Source of the DNA: Cryomorpha ignava
GTDB taxonomy: Bacteria; Bacteroidota; Bacteroidia; Flavobacteriales_D; Cryomorphaceae
Length of the DNA stretch: 64,000 nt
Assembly (NCBI RefSeq): GCF_010686655.1
Contig: NZ_JAAGVY010000017.1
Coordinates: forward strand, 1 to 64,000
Reading direction: 5' to 3'
The notes below the pieces were generated by a model, which had not been told where the DNA came from, ran no database searches, and saw only the letters and a program-made list of their open reading frames with translations. Each line of letters starts with the position of its first letter. Positions within the stretch are counted from its first letter, which is position 1. The position numbers and the translations under genes are program-made. Of this stretch, positions 41,680-50,038 are shown in pieces.

Positions 41680-42834
41680 TCACTTCCTCTCCAATTTCCT
41701 CAAAAATTCTTCCCCCTCAGTAATATCCAGCCCATCAAAAGCCGTAGCCAAGCCACGCTTCGTCAAAACAATCGCCTTTTCCCTATTGCCAAGGGTATAC
41801 TCAAGCTGCGCTGCAGTGAGCAAATACGGATAAGATTCCTCGGTTTCAATAACACCATACATCCAGGTAAGCGCTTCTTTAACAGGTTTGTAATCTGCTG
41901 TATTTCGATAAATTGTAACCGCCAGATCGTTGAGCCAATACGCCTCACCCAGCTCCTTATTTCGCGAAAGCTCTGCCCCAACTTCGGCGTAAGCCTGCCA
42001 GTCAAAAGACATCTGATAATAATAAAGGCGATACCTGAATTTATACGCTTCGGCATCGCTTCCCAATAACCTGTCGGCCTTGCGCAAGGCGGAATATAGC
42101 TCGGATTCGCTACTGTTTTTAATAGCCTGCTTTACATCTTTGTATACAAACGAACTTAGCTCTTCCAGCACTTCAGCCTTGCCAAATCTCGCCGATAAAA
42201 TCGCTTTGTTTTCGGCAATTACTTCGGCGTACTTTTCTGGTGTGGAAAGGGTGGAAAGTACAGCCCAGCTTACTTCGTCTGTTAAAGAATCGCGCGAAGC
42301 CAGAAACGATTCAATTTCTTCATCAGTCGGAAAAATACGGTCATTTGGCCCTTTGCGGAAATCGCGATACCAATCGGGATAATCAAGCTTGAAATCGAGC
42401 GGGTGGGGAAGAGGTGCGAGTCGAACGGCTGAATCAAGCGCAAAATTTACCAAACCCAAAAAATCTGTCGGGTTGAAAAATCCCCAGCTTCGGAAAATGA
42501 GATGACCGCTGTCGTCAAAAAACAAATGCTGGGGCACCATACTCGACCGAAATTTTATGGCAAAATCTATTCCTTCACCTTCTTCGAGATCAACTTTCAT
42601 GGAAATGAGCCGCTGGTTCATCTCATTTCCCAGCAACGAATCAGTAAAAGTCTCAGCATCCATTTTTTTGCAGGGCGCGCACCATTCGGTACTGCCGTTT
42701 ACATACACGTATTTTCCTTCTTTACTTGCCTGATTTACAGCTTCCGCAAATGATATATTCGAAAACTCTACCTGGCCGTATAAATTGCCAAATGCAAAAA
42801 GAATAATTACCGCAAGAAACCGTTGAAATAGCAT
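41680..42834 (-). CDS. Secreted thioredoxin-like protein with C-terminal helical domain
   Basis: 384 residues with a signal peptide (cleavage near YGQ, residue 21). The thioredoxin-fold domain holds VNGSTEWCAPCKKMDAETF with the redox pair C52-x2-C55. The long C-terminal region (about 160-384) is alpha-helical and TPR-like, e.g. YLLTAAQLEYTLGNREKAI. Such proteins act as periplasmic thiol reductases or chaperones in Bacteroidota. A -7 box is present at 42859. It is divergent from the Crp/Fnr regulator gene, with a dyad between them. Confidence 0.87.
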   Translation of the reverse strand: MLFQRFLAVIILFAFGNLYGQVEFSNISFAEAVNQASKEGKYVYVNGSTEWCAPCKKMDAETFTDSLLGNEMNQRLISMKVDLEEGEGIDFAIKFRSSMVPQHLFFDDSGHLIFRSWGFFNPTDFLGLVNFALDSAVRLAPLPHPLDFKLDYPDWYRDFRKGPNDRIFPTDEEIESFLASRDSLTDEVSWAVLSTLSTPEKYAEVIAENKAILSARFGKAEVLEELSSFVYKDVKQAIKNSSESELYSALRKADRLLGSDAEAYKFRYRLYYYQMSFDWQAYAEVGAELSRNKELGEAYWLNDLAVTIYRNTADYKPVKEALTWMYGVIETEESYPYLLTAAQLEYTLGNREKAIVLTKRGLATAFDGLDITEGEEFLRKLERK

Positions 42835-42858
42835 AAGTTGAAATGTAAATAATTGTTT

Positions 42859-42866
42859 CGAAAGTA
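42859..42866 (-). promoter_or_regulatory. Candidate -7 box of the thioredoxin-like gene
   Basis: TACTTTCG on the minus strand, 24 bp before the ATG. Confidence 0.4.
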
Positions 42867-42894
42867 GTGGATTATACCTCTATAAACGGTAAAT

Positions 42895-42912
42895 TTGCAT
42901 GAAATTATGCAA
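42895..42912. promoter_or_regulatory. Perfect dyad in the thioredoxin-like / crp divergent region
   Basis: TTGCAT-GAAATT-ATGCAA has six-base arms with six-base spacing. It lies between the divergent genes and could bind the Crp/Fnr protein itself or another dimeric regulator. Confidence 0.35.
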
Positions 42913-43035
42913 GCGGCGGTATTGTCGTTTGGAATAATGGAGATTGGTGTAGTTCTATGAAAGAAAGAGCCGATTGATCTACAAAATTTTGTCGTTCGGC
43001 AATTTAGCATTAGCTTCACAAAATAAGGTCAAATT

Positions 43036-43752
43036 ATGAGTATAGCCTGCAATTCTTTGCCACACATTGGCTGCAAACTTTGTCAGAGCCATCATAAATC
43101 ATTGTTTGGTGTGTTGTCAGACAAGGAACAGACGGTTGTTGACAATGCAAAGACATGTACGAAATACAAAAAAGGTCAGGTTCTTTTTCACGAAGGCACT
43201 CGGCCGATGGGCGTGTTTTGCGTAAGCACAGGGCGTGTAAAAGTTTATAGAATGGGGCTTGACGGCAAAGAACAAATCATTAAGATTTCTGCTGCCGGCG
43301 ACCTTTTGGGATACAAAGCCCTTATTTCAGATCAGCATTATCTCCTTAGTGCCGAGGCGCTCGAAGATTGTCTTGTTTGCTTTATTCCAAAAGATGATTT
43401 TCTGGAATTGCTGAAACCCGGTTCTGATTTTTACATGAATCTGCTAAAAGCCGTATGTGAAGAGCATGGAGTCATTGCGTCTAAAATCACCGAGATGGCA
43501 CAATTGTCGGTGCGCCAACGCTTGGCATTAAGTCTGCTCATGCTCAACGATACTTATGGGCTGGAGCAAGATATGATTGGCGAAATTCAAATAAATCTTT
43601 CGCGTGAAGACCTCGCCAATATCGTAGGCACCGCCACCGAATCGCTTATCAGACTGCTCAACGAATTCAAAAAGGACGGACTGATTGAAACCCACGGCCG
43701 CAAAATAGAAGTGAAAAACAAGGAAGGCCTTCTTCTGGCATCGAAACGATAG
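43036..43752 (+). CDS. Crp/Fnr-family regulator, possibly Fe-S type
   Basis: 238 residues: cyclic-nucleotide-binding-like domain (about 20-150), dimerisation helix and a C-terminal winged helix with NLSREDLANIVGTATESLIR. The recognition helix keeps the Glu and Arg (E...R in TESLIRLL) that contact TGA-type half-sites. The N-terminus has C5, C13 and C16 with two further cysteines in EDCLVCF, a set that could bind a [4Fe-4S] cluster as in FNR, but this is only suggestive. It lies 0.5 kb upstream of the cbb3 operon, which has an FNR-type dyad before it. A GC-rich palindrome directly follows the stop. Confidence 0.88.
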   Translation: MSIACNSLPHIGCKLCQSHHKSLFGVLSDKEQTVVDNAKTCTKYKKGQVLFHEGTRPMGVFCVSTGRVKVYRMGLDGKEQIIKISAAGDLLGYKALISDQHYLLSAEALEDCLVCFIPKDDFLELLKPGSDFYMNLLKAVCEEHGVIASKITEMAQLSVRQRLALSLLMLNDTYGLEQDMIGEIQINLSREDLANIVGTATESLIRLLNEFKKDGLIETHGRKIEVKNKEGLLLASKR

Positions 43753-43773
43753 AGACGCGATGCCTCGCGTCTC
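43752..43773. repeat. GAGACGCGA-TGCC-TCGCGTCTC palindrome
   Basis: A perfect 9-bp stem directly after the crp stop, resembling the GAGACGCG...CGCGTCTC elements that I recall as dispersed palindromes in Bacteroidota and cyanobacteria. It could also terminate transcription. Confidence 0.6.
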
Positions 43774-44042
43774 CTCCGTTAGTCGCGTCTCCGTTTGTCC
43801 CGTCTTCCGCGATTGTTGAAATTCTAATTATCCATGCCGCAGAATTCTAAAGCAGTGGGCCGATGCCTAAATTATACCACAACAATCTAAAATCCTAAAT
43901 CCACTCCGATAAGTAGGTTGTTCAGGAATTCTCGCATCGAAATATTTAAGAATTCATTTATTTTCATCGAGTTCCCCTTTCGGCCAGCGGGAGTGCCCCG
44001 CTAAAAAGCGGGATAAGGGGTTAGGGGCGGAAAAGTTGAAAA

Positions 44043-44103
44043 CTTAGTGTAACGATCTCACTGCCAACGACCTTTTGGGAGTGCGTATGCAAGGGCGTAA
44101 TCA
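44043..44103 (-). repeat. 61-bp dispersed repeat, copy 2
   Basis: Reverse-complement copy of 36942-37002 (54 of 61 identical). Copies in inverted orientation 7 kb apart fit a non-autonomous repeat. Confidence 0.9.
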
Positions 44104-44170
44104 TTGAATTTTGGGTTATCGGAGCGGACTCAAATCCTAAATCTCAAATCTTAAATCTGAAATCCATTTC

Positions 44171-44184
44171 CTGACAAAAGTCAG
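44171..44184. promoter_or_regulatory. TGAC-N4-GTCA dyad
   Basis: CTGACAAAAGTCAG, a perfect 5-4-5 palindrome centred 22 bp upstream of the TGAT-N4-ATCA dyad at 44193, i.e. on the same face of the helix. A DNR/FNR-like variant site is possible. Confidence 0.4.
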
Positions 44185-44192
44185 TTTTAATG

Positions 44193-44206
44193 CTGATGCA
44201 AATCAT
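44193..44206. promoter_or_regulatory. FNR-type dyad upstream of the cbb3 operon
   Basis: CTGATGCAAATCAT has the core TGAT-N4-ATCA with the same C...T flanks as the nos dyad at 28372. It ends 49 bp before the ATG of the operon's first gene. Confidence 0.6.
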
Positions 44207-44255
44207 TCCATACCCTAGATAATATTCGGATTTTGTGCATTCCAAAAACTGCCCA

Positions 44256-44984
44256 ATGACCGATAAGAAAATTATTCTTGCACTTCCTGCTCAATATGCT
44301 GATACAAGCGTATTTAATTTGGTGACCAATTGTCTGGGCGGTGAAAATATTCACCTCACAGTTTGTGTTTACAAGGACGCAGTGCATTCAAATTCGACAT
44401 TGACGAATCTCGAACAGCTATCAAAACTCTGTTCGGATAAATCTATTACTTTGCGCCTGCGCATTCTCATAGGCGACGATCCGCAGAGGCTACTCAAATT
44501 ATCGACTTTTGCAGATCTGCTCATTCTTCATCAAGGGCTACTCGAAAAGCCAGATTTTGTAACTGCATTTGGTAAGCACACCTGCCCGGTTATAATTTTG
44601 CCAATGGCTTATAGCTCTATAAATCACGTGTTGCTTACCTTGGATGGATCCGTGGAATCCATAAAATCGATTAAGCAGTTTGCCCAGCTCTTTTCACACC
44701 AGATAAAACGGATAGAAGTTACCCTTCTCTTTTTGCTCGAGACTGATTTTGAAACCGGTGATGAGATACTTCTTATCGAATATTTAAAACAATTTTGTGA
44801 AAAGCTCGGTGTCTTAAAAATAATTAAACCGCTTACAGAAAGAAAGTTAAAACCCGTAAAATGCGATGATCATACGCTAATATTAAGCGCCTACGGTTCA
44901 CTAATTGCCAATTACCGGTCAACAGTTCTCGAGCCGATTTTACATGATACAAACTCGGTATTTTTCATACCTTCGGAAACCTGA
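44256..44984 (+). CDS. Universal stress protein, first gene of the cbb3 operon
   Basis: 242 residues, tandem UspA-like halves. The first half begins KKIILALPAQYADTSVFNLV; the second begins HVLLTLDGSVESIKSIKQFAQ (about 125-145) and has an ending (LILSAYGS) where ATP-binding members carry GxxGxxS. It lacks the full ATP-binding motif. A usp gene at the head of a cco operon points to a role under oxygen limitation. The ATG at 44256 is preferred over a GTG at 44235. Its stop overlaps the ccoI start by one base (TGATG), so they are coupled. Confidence 0.8.
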   Translation: MTDKKIILALPAQYADTSVFNLVTNCLGGENIHLTVCVYKDAVHSNSTLTNLEQLSKLCSDKSITLRLRILIGDDPQRLLKLSTFADLLILHQGLLEKPDFVTAFGKHTCPVIILPMAYSSINHVLLTLDGSVESIKSIKQFAQLFSHQIKRIEVTLLFLLETDFETGDEILLIEYLKQFCEKLGVLKIIKPLTERKLKPVKCDDHTLILSAYGSLIANYRSTVLEPILHDTNSVFFIPSET

Positions 44985-47446
44985 TGGCTCTTAATCCCAA
45001 ATATCAAGAAGCGGCTCACAAACATGAGGCTGGGATCTGCTACCATTGCGGCGATCATTGTAATGCCGAAACTGTGGTGTTTGAAGGCAAAGCGTTTTGC
45101 TGCCATGGGTGTAAAAGTGTTTTTGAACTTTTGCAAAGCTGTAATCTGGGTGGCTACTACAAATACGCCGAAAACCCCGGTATCAGGCAGCTTAAAGCTC
45201 CAGCTCAAGGCGAATATGCATATCTGGAAGACGTTGATATCATCCAGAAAATCATCTCTTTTTCGAATGATAGCATTGTAAAAGTCAAGTTTAACCTGCC
45301 GGCAATGCATTGTGCTTCGTGCATCTGGCTACTCGAAAATTTCAGGAAACTGGTGCCAGGCGTTATTGAGTCGCGGGTTAATTTTATAAAACGCGATGTG
45401 TATTTCACTTACGATCCATCGCTTCTCACACTTCGCCACCTTGTAGAGCAGCTTGCTGCAATTGGGTATCCGCCAGAGCTTAAGCTCGATAATGTTTCTA
45501 AAAAGAATACTACTTCCACCAGTAAGCGGCTGATTTATCAAATCGGTATTGCTGGCTTTTGCTTTGGAAATATCATGCTTCTAAGCTTTCCGGATTATAT
45601 CGCCGGCGCCGATGGAGTTGCTTTTAAATACCGCAGTTTTTTCGGGTATGTCAGTTTTCTGCTCGCACTTCCCGTTTTGCTTTATTCAGCCAGCGATTAT
45701 CTGCGTTCGGGATGGCGAGCCGTGGTAACCCGCGAAATAAATATGGATGTGCCGATTAGTCTCGGTATTCTCGCCTTGTTTTTCAGAAGTTCGTTTGAGA
45801 TTTTCTTCGAAGGCGGTGGTGGTTATATGGATAGCTTGGCGGCATTGCTCTTTTTTCTCCTTATCGGGAAATGGATTCAGCACAAAACATACGACAGCCT
45901 TTCGTTTGAACGCGATTATAAATCCTATTTTCCTATTGCAGTGCAGGTTTTAGATGGTGACAATGAGCGCCCTATAGGAATTGAAAACTTAAAAACCGGC
46001 GATCGATTCAGGGTGCGCAGTGGCGAGCTGGTACCTGCCGATGCCGTTTTAATTGATGGAATTGCTTCAATAGATTACAGCTTTGTAAGTGGAGAGTCAG
46101 ATCAGGTTTCGGCCAATGAAGGATCGAAAATATACGCCGGTGGACGCCAAATGGGCGCATCGCTCGTTCTGGAAGTTTTAAAGCCGGTAGATCAGAGTTA
46201 CCTCACTTCACTCTGGAATTCGGGAACCACCGACAAAGCGGAGCATAAGCTTGAATTACTGGCAGATAGAGTAGGGAAGAAGTTTACTTATGCCGTAGTT
46301 TTTATCGCTGTGGCTACAGGTATTTTTTGGCTGGTGCGCGATCCTTCAGTTATATTAAATTCTGTAAGCGCGGTACTCATCGTTGCCTGCCCATGCGCGC
46401 TGGCATTGAGTTTTCCGTTCGCTTTTGGAAATGCAGTGCGACTGATGGGAAGGCAGGGTCTGTATCTAAAAAATGGTCAGGCTCTCGCCAAAATGGCCGA
46501 GGTCAACACAATCGTTTTTGATAAAACGGGCACGCTTACGCGGAAAGGAGAAGCCGATGTAACTTATTCGGGTGAAGAACTTAGCGAATGGGAAACAGAA
46601 ATATTTGCCGCCATGGCAGCCCAGTCGGGACATCCACTTAGCCGCTATATTGCACGTTACTATCATTTGGCTTCCACCGATGTGGCCTTTGATACCTTTC
46701 GGGAAATACCCGGAGCCGGGTTGGAGGCAGAGCTTGCCGGAATTCTGTATAAGCTTGGTTCGGCAAGTTTTGTAGGCGCCAATCAAGAAGCTAAGAACGA
46801 GCTTTTTAGCCGTGTATTTATCTCTATTGATAACCAGATTTGGGGTTCATTTAAAGTTGATAAAACCTACCACGAAGGACTCGAAAAGCTGATTTCAAAC
46901 GTGAAAAAGGAGTTTAACCTCTTTTTGGTTTCTGGCGATGGAGATGGCGAGCGAAAACGAATGGAGCAGATTTTTGATCAAAAAGAAGGGCTTTATTTTA
47001 ACCAATCACCTCACGATAAAAAGGCATTTATCGCTGGTTTGCGCAAATCAGGCCAAGTTACAGCCATGATCGGCGATGGCCTCAACGATTCAGGTGCTTT
47101 ACTCGAAAGCGATTTTGGTGTTTCGGTGGCCGATGATGTTTTTCGGTTTGCGCCGGCATCTGATGCGATTCTTTCTTCAGATAGTTTCAATAACTTCAAC
47201 GACTTTTTTAGGTTTTCAAAAAGTGCACTTAATGTAGTGAGAGCGAGCTTTGTGTTCTCATTTCTTTACAATGGAATAGGGATACTGTTTGCCGTGCAAG
47301 GCATACTCACGCCTGTTGTTGCGGCAATATTAATGCCTTTAAGTTCTGTAACTGTAGTGCTTTTTGTTACATTCGGAACCAATATATTTTATCGAAAATA
47401 TTTCCCGTCAAGGAAAAAACATGATAAAAGTCAGTTTTTTCGTTGA
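44984..47446 (+). CDS. ccoI: Copper-translocating P-type ATPase CcoI/FixI
   Basis: 820 residues. The N-terminal cysteine-rich segment (CYHCGDHC ... CCHGCKSVFELL) is typical of CcoI. A heavy-metal-binding domain follows with MHCASCIWLLENF, then eight transmembrane helices with the CPC metal site VACPCALALSFPFA. The phosphorylation motif DKTGTLT and the hinge GDGLNDSGAL are intact. CcoI delivers copper for CuB of the cbb3 oxidase. It is coupled to usp, with ccoS 61 bp downstream. Confidence 0.96.
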   Translation: MALNPKYQEAAHKHEAGICYHCGDHCNAETVVFEGKAFCCHGCKSVFELLQSCNLGGYYKYAENPGIRQLKAPAQGEYAYLEDVDIIQKIISFSNDSIVKVKFNLPAMHCASCIWLLENFRKLVPGVIESRVNFIKRDVYFTYDPSLLTLRHLVEQLAAIGYPPELKLDNVSKKNTTSTSKRLIYQIGIAGFCFGNIMLLSFPDYIAGADGVAFKYRSFFGYVSFLLALPVLLYSASDYLRSGWRAVVTREINMDVPISLGILALFFRSSFEIFFEGGGGYMDSLAALLFFLLIGKWIQHKTYDSLSFERDYKSYFPIAVQVLDGDNERPIGIENLKTGDRFRVRSGELVPADAVLIDGIASIDYSFVSGESDQVSANEGSKIYAGGRQMGASLVLEVLKPVDQSYLTSLWNSGTTDKAEHKLELLADRVGKKFTYAVVFIAVATGIFWLVRDPSVILNSVSAVLIVACPCALALSFPFAFGNAVRLMGRQGLYLKNGQALAKMAEVNTIVFDKTGTLTRKGEADVTYSGEELSEWETEIFAAMAAQSGHPLSRYIARYYHLASTDVAFDTFREIPGAGLEAELAGILYKLGSASFVGANQEAKNELFSRVFISIDNQIWGSFKVDKTYHEGLEKLISNVKKEFNLFLVSGDGDGERKRMEQIFDQKEGLYFNQSPHDKKAFIAGLRKSGQVTAMIGDGLNDSGALLESDFGVSVADDVFRFAPASDAILSSDSFNNFNDFFRFSKSALNVVRASFVFSFLYNGIGILFAVQGILTPVVAAILMPLSSVTVVLFVTFGTNIFYRKYFPSRKKHDKSQFFR

Positions 47447-47507
47447 TTTCACTCATAGGTGAGGGCGGGAAAAGGCAGTTTATTTGTTAACGAAAAGAAA
47501 GAAAAAA

Positions 47508-47687
47508 ATGGAAGCGATGTTTCTTTTAATTGGAATTAGCCTGGTAGTAGCGCTGGCCTTTCTCGGCGGGTTTTTCTGGGCGGTTCGTTCTAAACAATAC
47601 GACGACGATTTTACTCCATCGGTGCGCATGCTATTCGATGACGACATAGATAATAATTCAAACCATCCTGATAACTCTTCTAATTAA
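47508..47687 (+). CDS. ccoS: cbb3 oxidase maturation protein CcoS
   Basis: 59 residues: one transmembrane helix (about 4-22, FLLIGISLVVALAFLGGFFW) followed by the CcoS motif AVRSKQYDD and an acidic tail (FDDDIDNNSN). Needed for cofactor insertion in cbb3 assembly. The ATG at 47508 follows an AAAGAAAGAAAAAA purine tract that may serve as ribosome-binding site. It is placed between ccoI and ccoNO, as in other cco operons. Confidence 0.92.
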   Translation: MEAMFLLIGISLVVALAFLGGFFWAVRSKQYDDDFTPSVRMLFDDDIDNNSNHPDNSSN

Positions 47688-47693
47688 ACTTTC

Positions 47694-49826
47694 ATGAAGA
47701 TCGAAAAGTTCTATTACGACAACCAGATCGTAAAATTATTTGCCTATGCCACCATGCTTTGGGGAGTTGTAGGTATGCTGGTAGGGCTCTATGCCGCTTT
47801 GCAATTGGTGTTTCCGTGGCTGTCTGGCGGAATTCCTTACACCACATTTGGTAGAATACGACCACTACATACCAATGCGGTAATTTTTGCCTTTGTAGGA
47901 AACGGAATTTTTACGGGTGTCTATTATTCGCTGCAGCGCCTGCTTAAAAGCAGAATGTGGAGCGATAAGCTTTCTAAAATCAATTTCTGGGGTTGGCAGC
48001 TTATTATTGTGGCAGCGGCTATTACACTTCCGCTTGGGTTTACATCGTCTAAAGAATACGCAGAGCTTGAATGGCCTATTGATATTGCAATCGCAATAAT
48101 CTGGGTTATTTTTGGTCTCAATATGATGATGACTATCATCAAACGACGCGAGAGACATCTTTACGTTGCAATCTGGTTTTATATTGGAACCTTTGTTACC
48201 GTTGCCGTTTTGCACATCGTAAACTCATTTGAACTTCCTATCTCATTTATGAAGTCGTATAGCTGGTACGCCGGGGTGCAAGATGCGCTGGTGCAGTGGT
48301 GGTACGGTCACAATGCCGTAGCATTTTTCCTTACTACACCTTACCTGGGATTGATGTATTATTTCGTTCCAAAAGCAGCCAATAGACCGGTTTATTCATA
48401 CCGACTTTCTATTATCCACTTCTGGGCCCTTATCTTCCTCTACATTTGGGCGGGCCCGCACCACTTGCTTTACACCTCATTGCCAGATTGGGCACAAAAC
48501 CTTGGTACCGTATTCTCAATTATGCTCATCGCGCCAAGCTGGGGTGGGATGCTTAATGGACTACTAACACTACGTGGTGCCTGGGATCGTGTTCGTGAAG
48601 ATCCGGTTCTGAAATTTTTCGTCGTTGCCATCACCGCATATGGTATGTCAACTTTTGAAGGCCCGATGCTTTCTATTAAAAGTATAAACGCGATAAGTCA
48701 CTTTACCGACTGGACCATTGCTCACGTTCACATTGGCGGTTTGGGTTGGAATGGATTTCTCACCTTTGGTATGCTGTATTGGTTAATACCAAAAATGTGG
48801 AATATTAAATTGTACTCAAGAAGCCTTGCCAATGCACACTTTTGGATAGGAACCCTCGGTATTCTCTTCTATGCACTTCCACTTTACTGGGCTGCATTTA
48901 CACAGTGGGCTATGTGGCAAGAGTTTACAAAAGATGGATTCCTTGCATATCCAAATTTCCTGGAAACAGTAATTCAGATTCTACCTATGTACGCCATGCG
49001 CGCTCTTGGTGGGTTGCTTTACCTTACCGGTACACTTATGATGGTTTACAACCTTGGTGCTACTATTAAACGCGGAAGTTTTGTGAAAAACGAAGGTGCT
49101 GAAGCACCTGCTCTCGAGAAAGTTTACAAAGGTCATGAAACCGACCACTGGCACAGAAAATTAGAGCGTCGACCAATGCAGCTTCTTGTAGCATCTCTTG
49201 TTGTAATTCTTATTGGAGGTATTGTAGAAATGGTACCGACATTCCTGGTAGATTCGAATGTGCCGACCATCGCAGCGGTAAAACCATATACACCGCTTGA
49301 GCTTCACGGCCGCGATGTGTACATTTCCGAAGGATGTAATAACTGTCATACTCAAATGATCAGGCCATTCAGGCATGAGACTGAAAGGTATGGCGAGTAC
49401 TCCAAATCTGGCGAATTCGTTTACGATCACCCGCACCTGTGGGGATCAAAACGAACGGGGCCCGATCTGCACCGTGTGGGTGGAAAATATCCGGATAGCT
49501 GGCATTACAATCACATGATTGAACCCGAGCGTATGTCGCCCGGATCTATAATGCCTGTGTACTCATGGATGGCTACGACGCCTATTGATACCAGCATGAC
49601 CCGCGCCAAAATCAACGCTATGCGTACCCTAGGTGTTCCTTATGCCGAGGGCTATGAACACGAGGCCAATGCCGATGTAGTAGCTCAGCAAAACGAAATT
49701 GTAGAAAGCCTGGCGGTTGATAATATTACAGCCGAGCCGAATTCAGAGTTGGTAGCCATTATTGCTTACTTACAACGACTGGGTACCGATATTAAAATGG
49801 CCGATCAAACTTCAGAAAATCAATAG
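47694..49826 (+). CDS. cbb3-type cytochrome c oxidase, fused subunits I and II (CcoN-CcoO)
   Basis: 710 residues. The CcoN part (about 1-465) is a 12-helix haem-copper oxidase core: LHTNAVIFAFVGNGIF, YGHNAVAFFLTTPYLGLMYY and VHIGGLGWNGF contribute haem b and CuB ligands. After a linker a transmembrane helix leads to the CcoO part (about 490-710) with one haem c site CNNCH and the downstream phrases RTGPDLHRVGGKYPDSWH and SPGSIMPVYSWM. The fusion of subunits I and II is common in Bacteroidota. It reduces O2 at the inner membrane with high affinity. ccoQ starts 2 bp after the stop. Confidence 0.96.
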   Translation: MKIEKFYYDNQIVKLFAYATMLWGVVGMLVGLYAALQLVFPWLSGGIPYTTFGRIRPLHTNAVIFAFVGNGIFTGVYYSLQRLLKSRMWSDKLSKINFWGWQLIIVAAAITLPLGFTSSKEYAELEWPIDIAIAIIWVIFGLNMMMTIIKRRERHLYVAIWFYIGTFVTVAVLHIVNSFELPISFMKSYSWYAGVQDALVQWWYGHNAVAFFLTTPYLGLMYYFVPKAANRPVYSYRLSIIHFWALIFLYIWAGPHHLLYTSLPDWAQNLGTVFSIMLIAPSWGGMLNGLLTLRGAWDRVREDPVLKFFVVAITAYGMSTFEGPMLSIKSINAISHFTDWTIAHVHIGGLGWNGFLTFGMLYWLIPKMWNIKLYSRSLANAHFWIGTLGILFYALPLYWAAFTQWAMWQEFTKDGFLAYPNFLETVIQILPMYAMRALGGLLYLTGTLMMVYNLGATIKRGSFVKNEGAEAPALEKVYKGHETDHWHRKLERRPMQLLVASLVVILIGGIVEMVPTFLVDSNVPTIAAVKPYTPLELHGRDVYISEGCNNCHTQMIRPFRHETERYGEYSKSGEFVYDHPHLWGSKRTGPDLHRVGGKYPDSWHYNHMIEPERMSPGSIMPVYSWMATTPIDTSMTRAKINAMRTLGVPYAEGYEHEANADVVAQQNEIVESLAVDNITAEPNSELVAIIAYLQRLGTDIKMADQTSENQ

Positions 49827-49828
49827 TT

Positions 49829-50038
49829 ATGTTGAAATTCATAAAACACAATATGGAATCGATTATAGGAATAGAAATATTCCCAATCATTTCCGTGCTT
49901 ATTTTCTTCCTCTTCTTCGTGGGTTTAATTATTTACGCCATTCGCATGAAGCAAAGTGAAGTGGATGAAATAAGCGCATTGCCATTAAATGACAGCACAG
50001 AAACTACTAACGCATCAAATACAACCGGTCATGAATAA
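49829..50038 (+). CDS. ccoQ: CcoQ-like cbb3 subunit
   Basis: 69 residues with one transmembrane helix (about 17-39: FPIISVLIFFLFFVGLIIYA) and a short Ser/Thr-rich tail. Size, topology and place between ccoNO and ccoP identify it as the small CcoQ subunit. The start ATG at 49829 follows the ccoNO stop by 2 bp. Its 3' end overlaps ccoP by 8 bp. Confidence 0.85.
   Translation: MLKFIKHNMESIIGIEIFPIISVLIFFLFFVGLIIYAIRMKQSEVDEISALPLNDSTETTNASNTTGHE

Larger units (their letters stand above)
43774..44255. other. Intergenic region before the cbb3 operon
   Basis: Contains the palindrome's right flank, a CCCCGCT...AGCGGGG hairpin-like stretch near 43995, the dispersed repeat 44043-44103, a short-period tract (AAATCTCAAATCTTAAATCT near 44133-44165), two dyads (44171-44184 and 44193-44206) and an AT-rich promoter stretch. 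No gene was recognised. Confidence 0.55.

Noticed and set aside
41626-42069. 147-codon frame antisense to the thioredoxin-like gene
   Set aside because: It mirrors the codon structure of the real minus-strand gene, whose signal peptide and CxxC motif are convincing.
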